NCBI RefSeq assembly: GCF_006715395.1
Contig: NZ_VFNC01000001.1
Coordinates: 682,001 to 746,000, forward strand
Origin: Streptomyces sp. SLBN-31
GTDB taxonomy: Bacteria; Actinomycetota; Actinomycetes; Streptomycetales; Streptomycetaceae
Length of the DNA: 64,000 nucleotides
Direction: 5' to 3'
Each line of letters opens with the position of its first letter. Within the stretch, counting starts at the first letter, position 1. Both the position numbers and the translations under genes were made by a program. Positions 16,455 to 25,566 of the stretch are shown one piece after another. The notes under the pieces were generated by a model that ran no database searches, had not been told where the DNA came from, and worked only from the letters and a program-made list of their open reading frames with translations.

Positions 16455-17861
16455 ATGTCGGTAGGCGAAGAGGTCCGTACGGAACAGGGCAGGCCGCAGC
16501 AGAGTCTCGGCACCGCCGCCGCGCGGAACCTGGCCACCACGACCAAGTCCGCGCCGCAGATGCAGGAGATCAGCTCCCGCTGGCTGCTGCGCATGCTGCC
16601 ATGGGTGAACGTGCAGGGCGGCACGTACCGCGTGAACCGGCGACTGACCTATGCCGTGGGGGACGGCCGCATCACGTTCGTGAAGACTGGCGACCGGGTC
16701 GAGGTCATCCCCGCCGAACTGGGCGAGCTGCCCGCGCTGCGCTCGTACGAGGACGAGGAGGTGCTGTCCGAGCTCGCCCAGCGCTGCCGGCAGCAGGAGT
16801 ACACGCCCGGATCGGTGATCGCCTCCTTCGGCAGCCAGACCGACGAGGTCTACCTGCTGGCACACGGCAGGGTCGAGAAGGTCGGCACGGGCCCCTACGG
16901 CGACGACGCGGTCCTCGGCGTCCTCGGCGACGGCTCCTACCTCGGCGAGGCCGCCCTGCTGGACCCCGACGCCATCTGGGAGTACACGGCCCGCGCGGCC
17001 ACCGCCTGCACCGTGCTGATCCTGTCCCGCCGGGACGTCGAGCAGGTCGCGGAGCGCGCCGAGTCCCTGCGCGAGCACCTGCAGCGGCTGCGCTCGATTC
17101 CCGAGCAGAGCACCAACAGGTACGGCGAGAAGGAGATCGAGGTCGCGGCCGGCCACTCCGGCGAGCCGGACATCCCGCACACTTTCGTCGACTACGAGGC
17201 CCGGCCCCGCGAGTACGAACTGAGCGTCGCCCAGACCGTGCTGCGCATCCACACGCGCGTGGCCGACCTCTACAACCAGCCGATGAACCAGACCGAGCAG
17301 CAACTGAGGCTGACCGTGGAGGCGTTGAAGGAGCGCCAGGAGCACGAGCTGGTCAACAACCGGGAGTTCGGGCTGCTGCACGCCTGCGAGTACGACCAGC
17401 GGCTGCAGCCGCACGACGGGGTGCCCAGCCCCGACGACCTGGACGAGCTGCTCAGCCGGCGGCGCGGCACCAAGTTCATGCTGGCGCACCCGCGCGCGAT
17501 CTCCGCGATCGGCCGCGAGTTCAACAAGCGCGGACTGGTCCCGGAGACCATCGAGGTGGCCGGCAACCGCATCCCCACCTGGCGGGGTGTGCCGATCTAC
17601 CCGTGCAACAAGATCCCCGTCACCGAGGCCCGTACCAGCTCGATCATCGCCATGCGTACCGGCGAGGCCGAGCAGGGCGTCGTCGGCCTGCAACAGGCCG
17701 GCATCCCGGACGAGATCGAGCCGAGCCTGTCCGTGCGCTTCATGGGCATCAACGAACAGGCCGTCATCAAGTACCTGGTGACGGCCTACTACTCGGCCGC
17801 GGTCCTCGTCCCGGACGCGCTCGGCGTCCTGGAGAACGTCGAGATCGGCCGGTGGAGGTGA
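16455..17861 (+). CDS. Family 2B encapsulin shell protein with cyclic-nucleotide-binding insert
   Basis: This 468-residue protein begins with a short flexible arm, then the HK97-type start ([21 protein letters not shown]). A cyclic-nucleotide-binding domain is inserted at about residues 92-205, followed by the rest of the shell fold through IEIGRWR-like C-terminal strands. In the insert the phosphate-cassette residues are kept as GEAALL (Glu165) and ARAAT (Arg180), so nucleotide binding is plausible. Family 2B shells assemble into protein nanocompartments and load terpene-pathway enzymes encoded next to them. The next gene is a polyprenyl diphosphate synthase. GGGAGGG stands before the ATG. 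Older databases call such proteins CRP-like regulators; no helix-turn-helix follows the insert here. Confidence 0.9.
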   Translation: MSVGEEVRTEQGRPQQSLGTAAARNLATTTKSAPQMQEISSRWLLRMLPWVNVQGGTYRVNRRLTYAVGDGRITFVKTGDRVEVIPAELGELPALRSYEDEEVLSELAQRCRQQEYTPGSVIASFGSQTDEVYLLAHGRVEKVGTGPYGDDAVLGVLGDGSYLGEAALLDPDAIWEYTARAATACTVLILSRRDVEQVAERAESLREHLQRLRSIPEQSTNRYGEKEIEVAAGHSGEPDIPHTFVDYEARPREYELSVAQTVLRIHTRVADLYNQPMNQTEQQLRLTVEALKERQEHELVNNREFGLLHACEYDQRLQPHDGVPSPDDLDELLSRRRGTKFMLAHPRAISAIGREFNKRGLVPETIEVAGNRIPTWRGVPIYPCNKIPVTEARTSSIIAMRTGEAEQGVVGLQQAGIPDEIEPSLSVRFMGINEQAVIKYLVTAYYSAAVLVPDALGVLENVEIGRWR

Positions 17862-17974
17862 CGTTTGGCCATCTGGAGGCGGTGTCCCCGCCCGGCCGGA
17901 CGGGTAGACCTCGGTCGTATGCGCCCGGCCGGAGCCCAGAAGCCGCCGTCCGCGGACCGACCGAGGGGGAGCCC

Positions 17975-19096
17975 ATGACCGCCGAGTCCCTGGCGGAGAC
18001 CAAGCACCGCCGCGACGACGCGGGAGAGAGCGACCCGGCGGTGCGCCGCTGCCCCGTGGGACCGGTGGCGCCCGACGGTCACGAGGCGACGGTGATCCTG
18101 GAGCGCACCAGGGCCTCGGTCGACCCCGAACTGCGCGCCGCCATCGACTCGTTGCCCGGCTCCATGCGGCGGATCGCGCTCTACCACTTCGGCTGGGAGC
18201 GCGCCGACGGGACACCGGCGGCCGGCAACGCCGGCAAGGCGATACGCCCCGCGCTCGTCCTCACCGCGGCCACCGCGCTCGGCGGACCGGCGGCGGCCGG
18301 CGCGGCCCTACGGGCGGCCGCCGCGGTGGAACTGGTGCACAACTTCACGCTGCTGCACGACGACGTGATGGACCGCGACACCACCCGCCGCCACCGGCCC
18401 ACCGCGTGGACCGTGTTCGGCGACGCCGACGCCATCCTCGCCGGCGACGCCCTGCAGGCACTGGCCCTCGGGCTGCTCGCCCAGGACCCGCACCCGGCGG
18501 CCCCCGCGGCCGCGGCCCGGCTCGCGGCCTGCGTGGTCGAGCTGTGCGCCGGACAGCACACGGACACGGCACTGGAGCGGCGCCGGCCCGGCGAGGTCCG
18601 CCTCGACGAGGTGCTGACCATGGCCGAGGCCAAGACCGGCGCGCTGCTGGGGTGCGCCTGTGCGCTCGGCGCGCTGTACGCGGGCGCCGGGGACGAGGAC
18701 GTCGAGGCGCTGGACGCGTTCGGCCGCCAGGCCGGGCTCGCCTTCCAGCTCATCGACGACGTCATCGGCATATGGGGCGACCCGCACCGCACCGGCAAAC
18801 CGGCCGGCGCCGACCTGGCGGCCCGCAAGAAGTCCCTGCCGGTGGTCGCCGCCCTGACCTCGGGCACACCGGCGGCCGCCGAACTCGCCGAGCTGTACGC
18901 GGCGCCGTACGAGAAGGAGGACGTCGCGCGCACCGCCCTGGCCGTCGAACGGGCCGGCGGGCGGGACTGGGCGCAGGACGAGGCCGCCGACCGGATGGCC
19001 CGCGCGATGGACGAACTGTCCCGCGCGGTCCCCGACCCGGAGGCGGCGGGCGGGCTGCTGGCGCTCGCGGAGTTCGTGACGCGGCGCACCGGCTGA
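17975..19096 (+). CDS. Polyprenyl diphosphate synthase, probable encapsulin cargo
   Basis: This 373-residue all-alpha isoprenyl synthase has KAIRP at 88-92 and the first Asp motif HDDVMD (DDxxD at 129-133). The second motif, LIDDVIGIWGD near 259-269, keeps the two leading aspartates but has Gly where the fifth position of DDxxD is usually Asp. It elongates allylic diphosphates with IPP; chain length is unknown. Residues 1-45 are polar and Pro/Gly/Asp-rich, ahead of the fold. Such disordered extensions carry the loading signal in family 2 encapsulin cargo. It lies 113 bases after the shell gene on the same strand with its own ribosome site (GAGGGGGAG). Confidence 0.88.
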   Translation: MTAESLAETKHRRDDAGESDPAVRRCPVGPVAPDGHEATVILERTRASVDPELRAAIDSLPGSMRRIALYHFGWERADGTPAAGNAGKAIRPALVLTAATALGGPAAAGAALRAAAAVELVHNFTLLHDDVMDRDTTRRHRPTAWTVFGDADAILAGDALQALALGLLAQDPHPAAPAAAARLAACVVELCAGQHTDTALERRRPGEVRLDEVLTMAEAKTGALLGCACALGALYAGAGDEDVEALDAFGRQAGLAFQLIDDVIGIWGDPHRTGKPAGADLAARKKSLPVVAALTSGTPAAAELAELYAAPYEKEDVARTALAVERAGGRDWAQDEAADRMARAMDELSRAVPDPEAAGGLLALAEFVTRRTG

Positions 19097-19178
19097 CCGG
19101 ACCGCCCGATGACCCCGGGGCCCACCGGCCCGGCCGTACGGCTCCTGACCCCGTACGGCCGCCGAGGGCTCCGGCCGG

Positions 19179-19213
19179 CGGGTCCCGCACATCCCCACGG
19201 TGTGCGGGACCCG
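19179..19213 (+). terminator. Terminator of the encapsulin operon
   Basis: CGGGTCCCGCAC (19179-19190) pairs with GTGCGGGACCCG (19202-19213) over 12 bp with an 11-base loop, 83 bases after the synthase stop. Confidence 0.75.
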
Positions 19214-19311
19214 TCATCCCCTCCGTGGCTTCTTTCCACCGTGCTTCTCCCGCCTTCCGGATAGGCTCAACCCCCGTGCGATCAAGGTCGGTTGAGACGG
19301 AGGGGCGGCGC

Positions 19312-19908
19312 ATGGGTGTGGCGATCCGGACGGCGGACGAGGGCGACCGAGACATGGTCGTCCGGCTGCTGGACGAGGCCTTCCAGGACGATCCGGTCAG
19401 CGCCTGGGTGTTCCCGGGCGACGGATACCGCCGTACGACGCACCACCGGCTGATGGCCGCCTTCACCGGGATCGTGCTCGCGGAGGGGCGCATCGACGTC
19501 TCCGAGGACGGCAGCGCGTGCGCGCTGTGGCTGCCGGTGCCCGCCGAAGCGCACGAACCCGACGCCGACGGCGCGAAAAAGCTGCGGAACGCCGTCGACC
19601 CCGACAACGAGCGCGTCGAACTGATCGGCCGGCTGACGGCGGACATCCACCCCGCGGGCCGCGCCCACGAGTACCTGTGGATGATCGGCGTGGAGCCCGG
19701 CCGGCAGGGCGAGGGCCTGGGCACCGCGCTGCTCCGGCACGTCCTCGACCGCTGCGACCGCGAGAACCTCCCCGCCTACCTGGAGGCCAGCAGCGCCCGC
19801 AGCCGCGCCCTGTACGAGCGCCTCGGCTTCACGCCCGCCGGCGCCCCCCTCGATCTTCCCGACGGCCCCAGCATGTGGCCGATGTGGCGCGAACCCCGTA
19901 CCCCCTGA
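19312..19908 (+). CDS. GNAT-family N-acetyltransferase
   Basis: This 198-residue acetyltransferase has the acetyl-CoA loop (V-E-P-G-R-Q-G-E-G-L-G) followed by LLRHVLDRCD and YLEASSARSRALYERLGF, the usual last strands of the GNAT fold. The substrate is unknown. ATG 19312 has GGAGGGG upstream. An alternative in-frame GTG at 19276 lies 8 bases after TAGGCT and would be a leaderless start adding 12 residues. Confidence 0.85.
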   Translation: MGVAIRTADEGDRDMVVRLLDEAFQDDPVSAWVFPGDGYRRTTHHRLMAAFTGIVLAEGRIDVSEDGSACALWLPVPAEAHEPDADGAKKLRNAVDPDNERVELIGRLTADIHPAGRAHEYLWMIGVEPGRQGEGLGTALLRHVLDRCDRENLPAYLEASSARSRALYERLGFTPAGAPLDLPDGPSMWPMWREPRTP

Positions 19909-19932
19909 GAACCCCGACGGAAGAAGATCGGC

Positions 19933-20517
19933 TTGCGCAAGCTCACCTACTTCATAGCCTGCTCCATCGACGGTTTCATCGGCGACCCGGCCGGCGACGC
20001 CTCGTCGATGTTCGCGTTCCTCGACGAGGAGTTCCTCGCCCACCTCACCTCCACGTACCCGGAGACCATCGCGGCCCACGCCCGTGAGCCGCTGGGCATC
20101 GAGAAGGCCGAGAACCTCCGCTTCGACACCGTGATCCAGGGCCGGGCCAGCTACCAGCTCGCCCTGGACGCCGGGATCACCAGCCCCTACGGGCACATGC
20201 GCGAGTACGTCGCCTCCCGCAGCCTCACCCAGTCGCCCGACCCGCACGTGGAGATCATCGCGGAGGACCTGGTCGGCAGGGTCCGCGAGCTCAAGGCGGA
20301 GGAGGGCGGGCTCGGCATCTGGCTGTGCGGCGGCTCCCGGCTCGCCGGAGAACTCGTCGACGAGATCGACGAGTTGGTCGTCAAGACCTACCCGCAGATC
20401 TATGGCTCGGGCATGCCGATGTTCGGCAGCGGCTTCGCCGTCGCCGACTTCACGCTCGAGTCGGTGCGCTCCTTCGGCAACGGCGTCCTGGTGCGTACCT
20501 ACGCGCGCAAGCGGTGA
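19933..20517 (+). CDS. Dihydrofolate-reductase-like (RibD C-terminal) family protein
   Basis: This 194-residue protein starts at TTG (19933) after GGAAGAAG. It opens with KLTYFIACSIDGFIGD, the RibD/DHFR-like first strand and loop, and has the late glycine-rich IWLCGGSRLAGELVDEIDEL segment of the nucleotide site. Proteins of this family bind NADPH and have diverse or unknown substrates. It begins 25 bases after the acetyltransferase gene and is probably co-transcribed. Confidence 0.83.
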   Translation: MRKLTYFIACSIDGFIGDPAGDASSMFAFLDEEFLAHLTSTYPETIAAHAREPLGIEKAENLRFDTVIQGRASYQLALDAGITSPYGHMREYVASRSLTQSPDPHVEIIAEDLVGRVRELKAEEGGLGIWLCGGSRLAGELVDEIDELVVKTYPQIYGSGMPMFGSGFAVADFTLESVRSFGNGVLVRTYARKR

Positions 20518-20535
20518 CCGGCCTACCCTGAGGAC

Positions 20536-20730
20536 ATGGACAGCTCGGACCAGGTCTGTCCCGTCTGCGGACAGCCCGTGGAGACCGTCGTCAAGCGACA
20601 CAAGACGCTCGGCGCCTGGGTCCCGGTGTGGGCGCCGGGCCCCTGCCGCAACCCCGAGTGCGAGGCGTACGTCCCCGGGGGCCCCGCGCCCCGCGGGGAA
20701 CCCGGCAGAACGGTCTCCGAAGAATCCTGA
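20536..20730 (+). CDS. Small zinc-ribbon-like protein
   Basis: This 64-residue protein has two cysteine pairs, CPVC at residues 8-11 and CRNPEC near residue 37, spaced as in a zinc ribbon. A Pro/Gly-rich tail follows. TACCCT (20524-20529) lies 6 bases before the ATG, so it may be leaderless; GAGGA also precedes the ATG. Function unknown. Confidence 0.72.
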   Translation: MDSSDQVCPVCGQPVETVVKRHKTLGAWVPVWAPGPCRNPECEAYVPGGPAPRGEPGRTVSEES

Positions 20731-20817
20731 GAACCCGTGTCGAGAATCGCGGGCCGGCTCCGACGTCCCCTGTGCAGGCCGCCCACCGCGGGCGGCACCG
20801 GCCGAAGGAGCGAAGTC

Positions 20818-21231
20818 ATGAAGTACCTGGTCATGGTCCAGTGCACACAGGCGGACTATGAGGCCATGCGCGGCAACGGCAACGCGACCTCTCCGGCCTG
20901 GAGCCAGGAGGAGATCCAGGCGATGTACGCGTTCATGGGCTCCCTCACCGACGACCTCGCCGAGACCGGCGAACTGGTCGACGCGCAGGGCCTCGTCGAG
21001 CCGGCCAGGACCCGGCTGGTCGGCCTGGACGACGACGGCAAGCCGGTGATCACCGACGGCCCGTACGGGGAGACCAAGGAACTGCTGGCCGGCTACTGGG
21101 TCCTGGACTGCGCGAGTCTGGAGCGCGTCACCGAGATCGCCGAACGCGTCCTGCAGTGCCCCCAGCCGGCCGGCGCGCCCGGCTACCCGGTCGTGATCCG
21201 GCCCATCGACAGCCCCTCCGCGGACGTCTGA
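20818..21231 (+). CDS. YCII/DGPF-domain protein
   Basis: This 137-residue protein starts MKYLVMVQC and has the DGPF-like signature ITDGPYGETKELLAGYWVLDC. The dimeric YCII fold often has a His/Asp pair. GAAGGAGCGAAGTC precedes the ATG. The ECF sigma factor starts 5 bases after the stop. DGPF proteins and ECF42 sigma factors are repeatedly found together, and the DGPF protein genes are commonly the targets of the sigma factor. Confidence 0.88.
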   Translation: MKYLVMVQCTQADYEAMRGNGNATSPAWSQEEIQAMYAFMGSLTDDLAETGELVDAQGLVEPARTRLVGLDDDGKPVITDGPYGETKELLAGYWVLDCASLERVTEIAERVLQCPQPAGAPGYPVVIRPIDSPSADV

Positions 21232-21236
21232 ACACG

Positions 21237-22439
<1,203 letters not shown>

Positions 22440-22448
22440 CGTGTCCCC

Positions 22449-22766
22449 ATGAGCGACCGCATCCTCCACCTCACCGAACGCTCCTTGTGGGAGGCCGCCC
22501 GCGCGACCGGCGCCTACGAGATGTCCACCCGCGGCCGCACCCTCGGCCAGGAGGGCTTCGTCCACTGCTCCACCCGCGCCCAACTCCCGGTGACCGCCCG
22601 CCGCTTCTTCGCCGGCCTCGACGACCTGGTGGTCCTGGTCATCGACCCCGACCGCCTCGACGTACCCGTGAAGTACGAGGCGAACAAGCCCGGCGGCGAG
22701 GAGTTCCCGCACGTCTACGGGCCGATACCGGTGACCGCCGTCGTGGCCGTGGAGCCCTGGGCATGA
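22449..22766 (+). CDS. DUF952 family protein
   Basis: This 105-residue protein has the DUF952 pattern: ILHLTERSLWEAA, EGFVHCSTRAQL, DLVVLVIDPDRL and FPHVYGPIP. The fold is related to ADP-ribosyltransferases; no activity is known to me. The stop overlaps the next start (ATGA). TAACGT precedes the ATG closely, so a leaderless start is possible. Confidence 0.85.
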   Translation: MSDRILHLTERSLWEAARATGAYEMSTRGRTLGQEGFVHCSTRAQLPVTARRFFAGLDDLVVLVIDPDRLDVPVKYEANKPGGEEFPHVYGPIPVTAVVAVEPWA

Positions 22767-22990
22767 CCGGCTTATCGCGCCGCCGTATCTGGCGACGGCT
22801 GGTGATCGCGTGGGCCGTCACGGTGGTCGTCGCAGGGCTGCTCACCCTGTGGCTGCAGGATTCCGCCGCGCCGCCGCCCCCCACCCGCTGGGAGAACGCG
22901 CCGCCCTCGGACCAGCCCGCGCCCCGCGACTGCCCGGACGGAGAGGGCCACACGGTCGTGGTGTGCGCCTGGGCGACGCTGGGGCCCTAG
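22763..22990 (+). CDS. Small single-pass membrane protein
   Basis: This 75-residue protein has a basic start (SRRRIWRR), one membrane helix (VIAWAVTVVVAGLLTLWL) and a Pro-rich external tail with two cysteines (DCPDGEG, VVVCAW). It is coupled to the DUF952 gene by an ATGA overlap. Its stop overlaps the stop of the convergent VOC gene in CTAG. Function unknown. Confidence 0.72.
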   Translation: MTGLSRRRIWRRLVIAWAVTVVVAGLLTLWLQDSAAPPPPTRWENAPPSDQPAPRDCPDGEGHTVVVCAWATLGP

Positions 22991-23400
22991 CCCTTGCGTT
23001 GCATGAACCGCAGCATGTTTCCCGCCGGGTCGCGGAACGCGCAGTCGCGGACCCCGTACGGCATGTCCGTCGGTTCCTGGATCACCTCGGCGCCGGAGGC
23101 CTCGACGCGGGCGAAGAGGGCGTCGCAGTCCTCGGTGGTGAAGTTGACCCCGCGCAGCACGCCCTTGGCCAGCAGCTGCTCCATCACCTCCCGGTCGGCG
23201 GGCGAGAGGTCGGGGTTGGCCGCGGGCGGCTCCAGGACGATCGACACGTCGGGCTGCAGCGGCGGGCCGACGGTCGTCCAGCGCATGCCCTCGTACTTCA
23301 CGTCGTTGCGGATCTCCAGGCCCAGGACGTCGCAGTAGAAGGCGATCGCCTTGTCGTGGTCGTCGACGGCGATGAAACAATTGTGCAGTTTCAGGTCCAT
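22987..23400 (-). CDS. VOC/glyoxalase-fold protein
   Basis: This 137-residue protein has paired beta-alpha-beta modules: LHNCFIAVDDHDKAIAFYCDVLGLE at the N terminus and CAFRDPAGNMLRFMQ at the C terminus. Some catalytic members use metal; here the first His and late Gly/Asn positions are present but the role cannot be assigned. Adjacent to an AraC-type regulator on the same strand, it is probably co-transcribed with it. Confidence 0.85.
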   Translation of the reverse strand: MDLKLHNCFIAVDDHDKAIAFYCDVLGLEIRNDVKYEGMRWTTVGPPLQPDVSIVLEPPAANPDLSPADREVMEQLLAKGVLRGVNFTTEDCDALFARVEASGAEVIQEPTDMPYGVRDCAFRDPAGNMLRFMQRKG

Positions 23401-23427
23401 GGCTCCAACCTAAGTCGACAACCGGCG

Positions 23428-23823
23428 TCACGTCCGTCGCGGACGCGTGTACGCGCGCACCACGCAAGGCGGGATCTCCGCGCTCTCCTCGTGCGAACGG
23501 GCCCGGTAGGAACTGGGCGTCTCGCCCACCAACTCGGTGAAGCGGGCGCTGAAGGAGCCCAGCGAGGTGCAGCCGACCGCCATGCAGACCTCGGTGACGG
23601 TGAGGCCGCCGCCGCGCAGCAGGAGCTTGGCGCGCTCGACGCGACGGGTCATCAGATAGCCGTACGGCGTCTCGCCGTAGGCCTCGCGGAAGCTGCGCTG
23701 GAAGTGGCCCGGCGACATCAGGGCGGTGCGCGCGAGGGCGGCCACGTCGAGGGGCTCGGCGTACTCGCGGTCCATGCGGTCACGCGCCCGGCGCAGCCGT
23801 ACCAGATCCTCACGGTTCACCAC
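23428..23823 (-). CDS. AraC-family regulator consisting mainly of the DNA-binding domain
   Basis: This 131-residue protein is almost entirely the two-HTH AraC domain (LARTALMSPGHFQRSFREAYG, VGCTSLGSFSARFTELVG). No sensor domain is encoded, so ligand control, if any, must come from elsewhere. It starts at GTG 23823 with a second GTG directly after. The VOC gene follows 27 bases downstream. Confidence 0.87.
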   Translation of the reverse strand: MVNREDLVRLRRARDRMDREYAEPLDVAALARTALMSPGHFQRSFREAYGETPYGYLMTRRVERAKLLLRGGGLTVTEVCMAVGCTSLGSFSARFTELVGETPSSYRARSHEESAEIPPCVVRAYTRPRRT

Positions 23824-23863
23824 GTCAGCATCGCACGATCCTCACCGGCCGGGCGGGGAACGC

Positions 23864-23901
23864 CGAAGGGGTCCGGCCGGAGAACCGGCCGGACCCCTTC
23901 G
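23864..23901 (-). terminator. Terminator of sodN
   Basis: The 17-base arms 23864-23880 and 23885-23901 (core GAAGGGGTCCGGCCGG) pair perfectly around a 4-base loop. The hairpin lies 59 bases after the sodN stop and just before the AraC gene. Confidence 0.85.
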
Positions 23902-23959
23902 GGAAGCCCGTGGACCCGCGATGGTGCACCGATCGCCGGTCCCACGAACGGGAAGCTCG
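23864..23959 (-). ncRNA. sodN 3' UTR, candidate s-SodF-type small RNA
   Basis: In S. coelicolor a stable ~90-nucleotide RNA processed from the sodN 3' UTR (s-SodF) silences the iron-SOD mRNA. Here the segment from the sodN stop through the strong 17-bp hairpin is 96 bases, the right size. Complementarity to sodF cannot be tested without that gene, so this is inference by location and length. Confidence 0.4.
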
Positions 23960-24355
23960 TCAGGCCTTCTTGGTCTCCCAGAAGATCTTGTCGATCTGGG
24001 CGATGTAGTCCAGAGCCTTCTGGCCGGTGGCCGGGTCGGTGGACGCCTTGGCGGCCGAGAGGGCCTTCAGGGTGTCGTTGACCAGCTGGTGCAGCTCCGG
24101 GTACTTCTCGAAGTGCGGGGGCTTGAAGTAGTCGCTCCAGAGCACGGAGACGTGGTGCTTCGCGAGCTCGGCACGCTGCTCCTTGATGACGGTGGCACGC
24201 GCCTGGAAGTGCGGGTCGTCGTTGCCGGCCATCTTCTCCTGGACGGCCTTCACGGACTCCGCCTCGATGCGGGCCTGGGCCGGGTCGTACACGCCGCAGG
24301 GCAGGTCACAGTGCGCGCTGACCTTGACCTTGGGGGCAAACAGGCGGGAAAGCAT
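23960..24355 (-). CDS. sodN: Nickel-containing superoxide dismutase precursor
   Basis: This 131-residue precursor has a 14-residue propeptide (MLSRLFAPKVKVSA) before HCDLPCGVY, the nickel hook. After cleavage, His1, Cys2 and Cys6 would ligate nickel. The remaining helical bundle (AVQEKMAG, FKPPHFEKYPELHQLVND) is of normal length. The enzyme dismutates superoxide in the cytoplasm and needs the maturation protease SodX encoded divergently. Expression in Streptomyces depends on nickel through Nur, although no Nur site is claimed here. AAGGA-type bases precede the ATG on the minus strand. Confidence 0.97.
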   Translation of the reverse strand: MLSRLFAPKVKVSAHCDLPCGVYDPAQARIEAESVKAVQEKMAGNDDPHFQARATVIKEQRAELAKHHVSVLWSDYFKPPHFEKYPELHQLVNDTLKALSAAKASTDPATGQKALDYIAQIDKIFWETKKA

Positions 24356-24500
24356 GAAGCGTTCCTTCCTCGTGATCGTCTTCTCAGGTGCGACATTACT
24401 CCCTGGGAGAGGCTAATCCGCGAGTGCCCCCATGGGCTTAGGACAAAAGTCCAGGGTGAGACTGAGACTGGTGGAGGATCGGACCGGGGAGGTGCCGGGG

Positions 24501-24935
24501 ATGCCGGAGCTGTCGCAGGACGTCGAGCGCGGACGGGCGCTGCTGCCCTTCGGGGTGGCGGAGGTGACCGGACCGTCCATGGTGCCCACGCTGCACCACG
24601 GGGACCGCCTCGTGGTGCAGTACGGCGCCCGGATCCGGCCCGGTGACGTCGTCGTACTGAGGCACCCCTTCCAGCAGGACCTGTTGGTCGTCAAGCGGGC
24701 CGCCGAGCGCCGCGAGGGCGGCTGGTGGGTGCTCGGCGACAACCCCTACGCGGGTGGCGACAGCACGGACTACGGGACCGTCCCGGAGGACCTGGTACTG
24801 GGCAGGGTCCGCTTCCGGTACCGGCCGCTGAAGGCCGGTCAGCGCTCGCCGTTCGCGCTGGCGCGCTGGGCGCTGTCGGCTGCGTGGCCCGTCGTCTCCG
24901 ACCGGTCGGCCTCCAGGCGCTTGCGGGCCCGGTAG
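24501..24935 (+). CDS. sodX: Nickel SOD maturation protease (S26 peptidase)
   Basis: This 144-residue signal-peptidase-like enzyme has the Ser nucleophile in GPSMVPTL and the general-base Lys in LLVVKRAAER, followed by GDNPYAGGDSTDYG. It removes the SodN propeptide so that His1 becomes the nickel ligand. There is no membrane anchor, as expected for a cytoplasmic processor. ATG 24501 was chosen for GGGGAGG upstream. The 3' 97 bases overlap the 3' end of the convergent CGNR gene. Confidence 0.92.
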   Translation: MPELSQDVERGRALLPFGVAEVTGPSMVPTLHHGDRLVVQYGARIRPGDVVVLRHPFQQDLLVVKRAAERREGGWWVLGDNPYAGGDSTDYGTVPEDLVLGRVRFRYRPLKAGQRSPFALARWALSAAWPVVSDRSASRRLRAR

Positions 24936-25468
24936 GCGGCCACGTTCGCCCGGGTGGCGCAGCGGTCGGAGCAGTAGCGGCGGGAGCGGTTCGTCGAGGT
25001 GTCGAGGTAGGCGTTGCGGCACGGCGCCGCCTCGCACAGCCCCAGGCGGTCGACGCCGTACTCGGTCAGATGGAACGCCAGGCCCATCGCCGCGATGGCC
25101 GCGAAGCCCGCGGTCGCGTTCGACGGATGGTCGGCCAGGTGCATGTGCCACAGGGGCCGGCCGTCGTCGTCGCGGAAGTTGTGCCCCGAGATCTGGGGGC
25201 TGACGGGGAACTCCAGGAGCAGCGAGTTCAGCAGGTTCACCGCCAGCGTCTCGTCACCGCTGTCGGCCGCCTCGAAGACCGCCCGCAGCCGCGCCCGGAC
25301 CGAGCGGAAACGCGTCACGTCCGCGTCCGTCGCGCGCCGGGCCGCCTCCTTGTTCGTGCCGAAGAGGTCACGGACCGCCTCCACCGAGGTGAGCACGTCC
25401 TTGCCCCGCTTGGGCTCCTCGCTGTTGACGAGCCGTACGGCGTAGTCCGAGTAATAGGCCAGTTCCAC
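24839..25468 (-). CDS. CGNR zinc-finger/ABATE-domain regulator
   Basis: The 209-residue protein has an N-terminal ABATE-like domain (DYAVRLVNSEE to about residue 130). A C-terminal CGNR finger follows (CEAAPCRNAYLDTSTNRSRRYCSDRCATRANVAAYRARKR). Such proteins are taken to be stress-linked transcription regulators. It starts at GTG 25468. The last 97 bases overlap sodX on the opposite strand. The downstream tail (SETTGHAADSAQRASANGER) is low-complexity. Confidence 0.87.
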   Translation of the reverse strand: MELAYYSDYAVRLVNSEEPKRGKDVLTSVEAVRDLFGTNKEAARRATDADVTRFRSVRARLRAVFEAADSGDETLAVNLLNSLLLEFPVSPQISGHNFRDDDGRPLWHMHLADHPSNATAGFAAIAAMGLAFHLTEYGVDRLGLCEAAPCRNAYLDTSTNRSRRYCSDRCATRANVAAYRARKRLEADRSETTGHAADSAQRASANGER

Positions 25469-25566
25469 TTGTGGTCCTTACGCAGGCGCTCTATGGTCGT
25501 GGATGCGGTCGGTAACAGACGATCGTGCTTCCAGGGTATTACGACGTAGACGGTGGAGGGGCAGCG

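Noticed and set aside
16601..17974. Upstream extension of the prenyl synthase frame through the encapsulin gene
   Set aside because: It is an out-of-frame shadow of the shell gene; the synthase has its own ribosome site at 17975.
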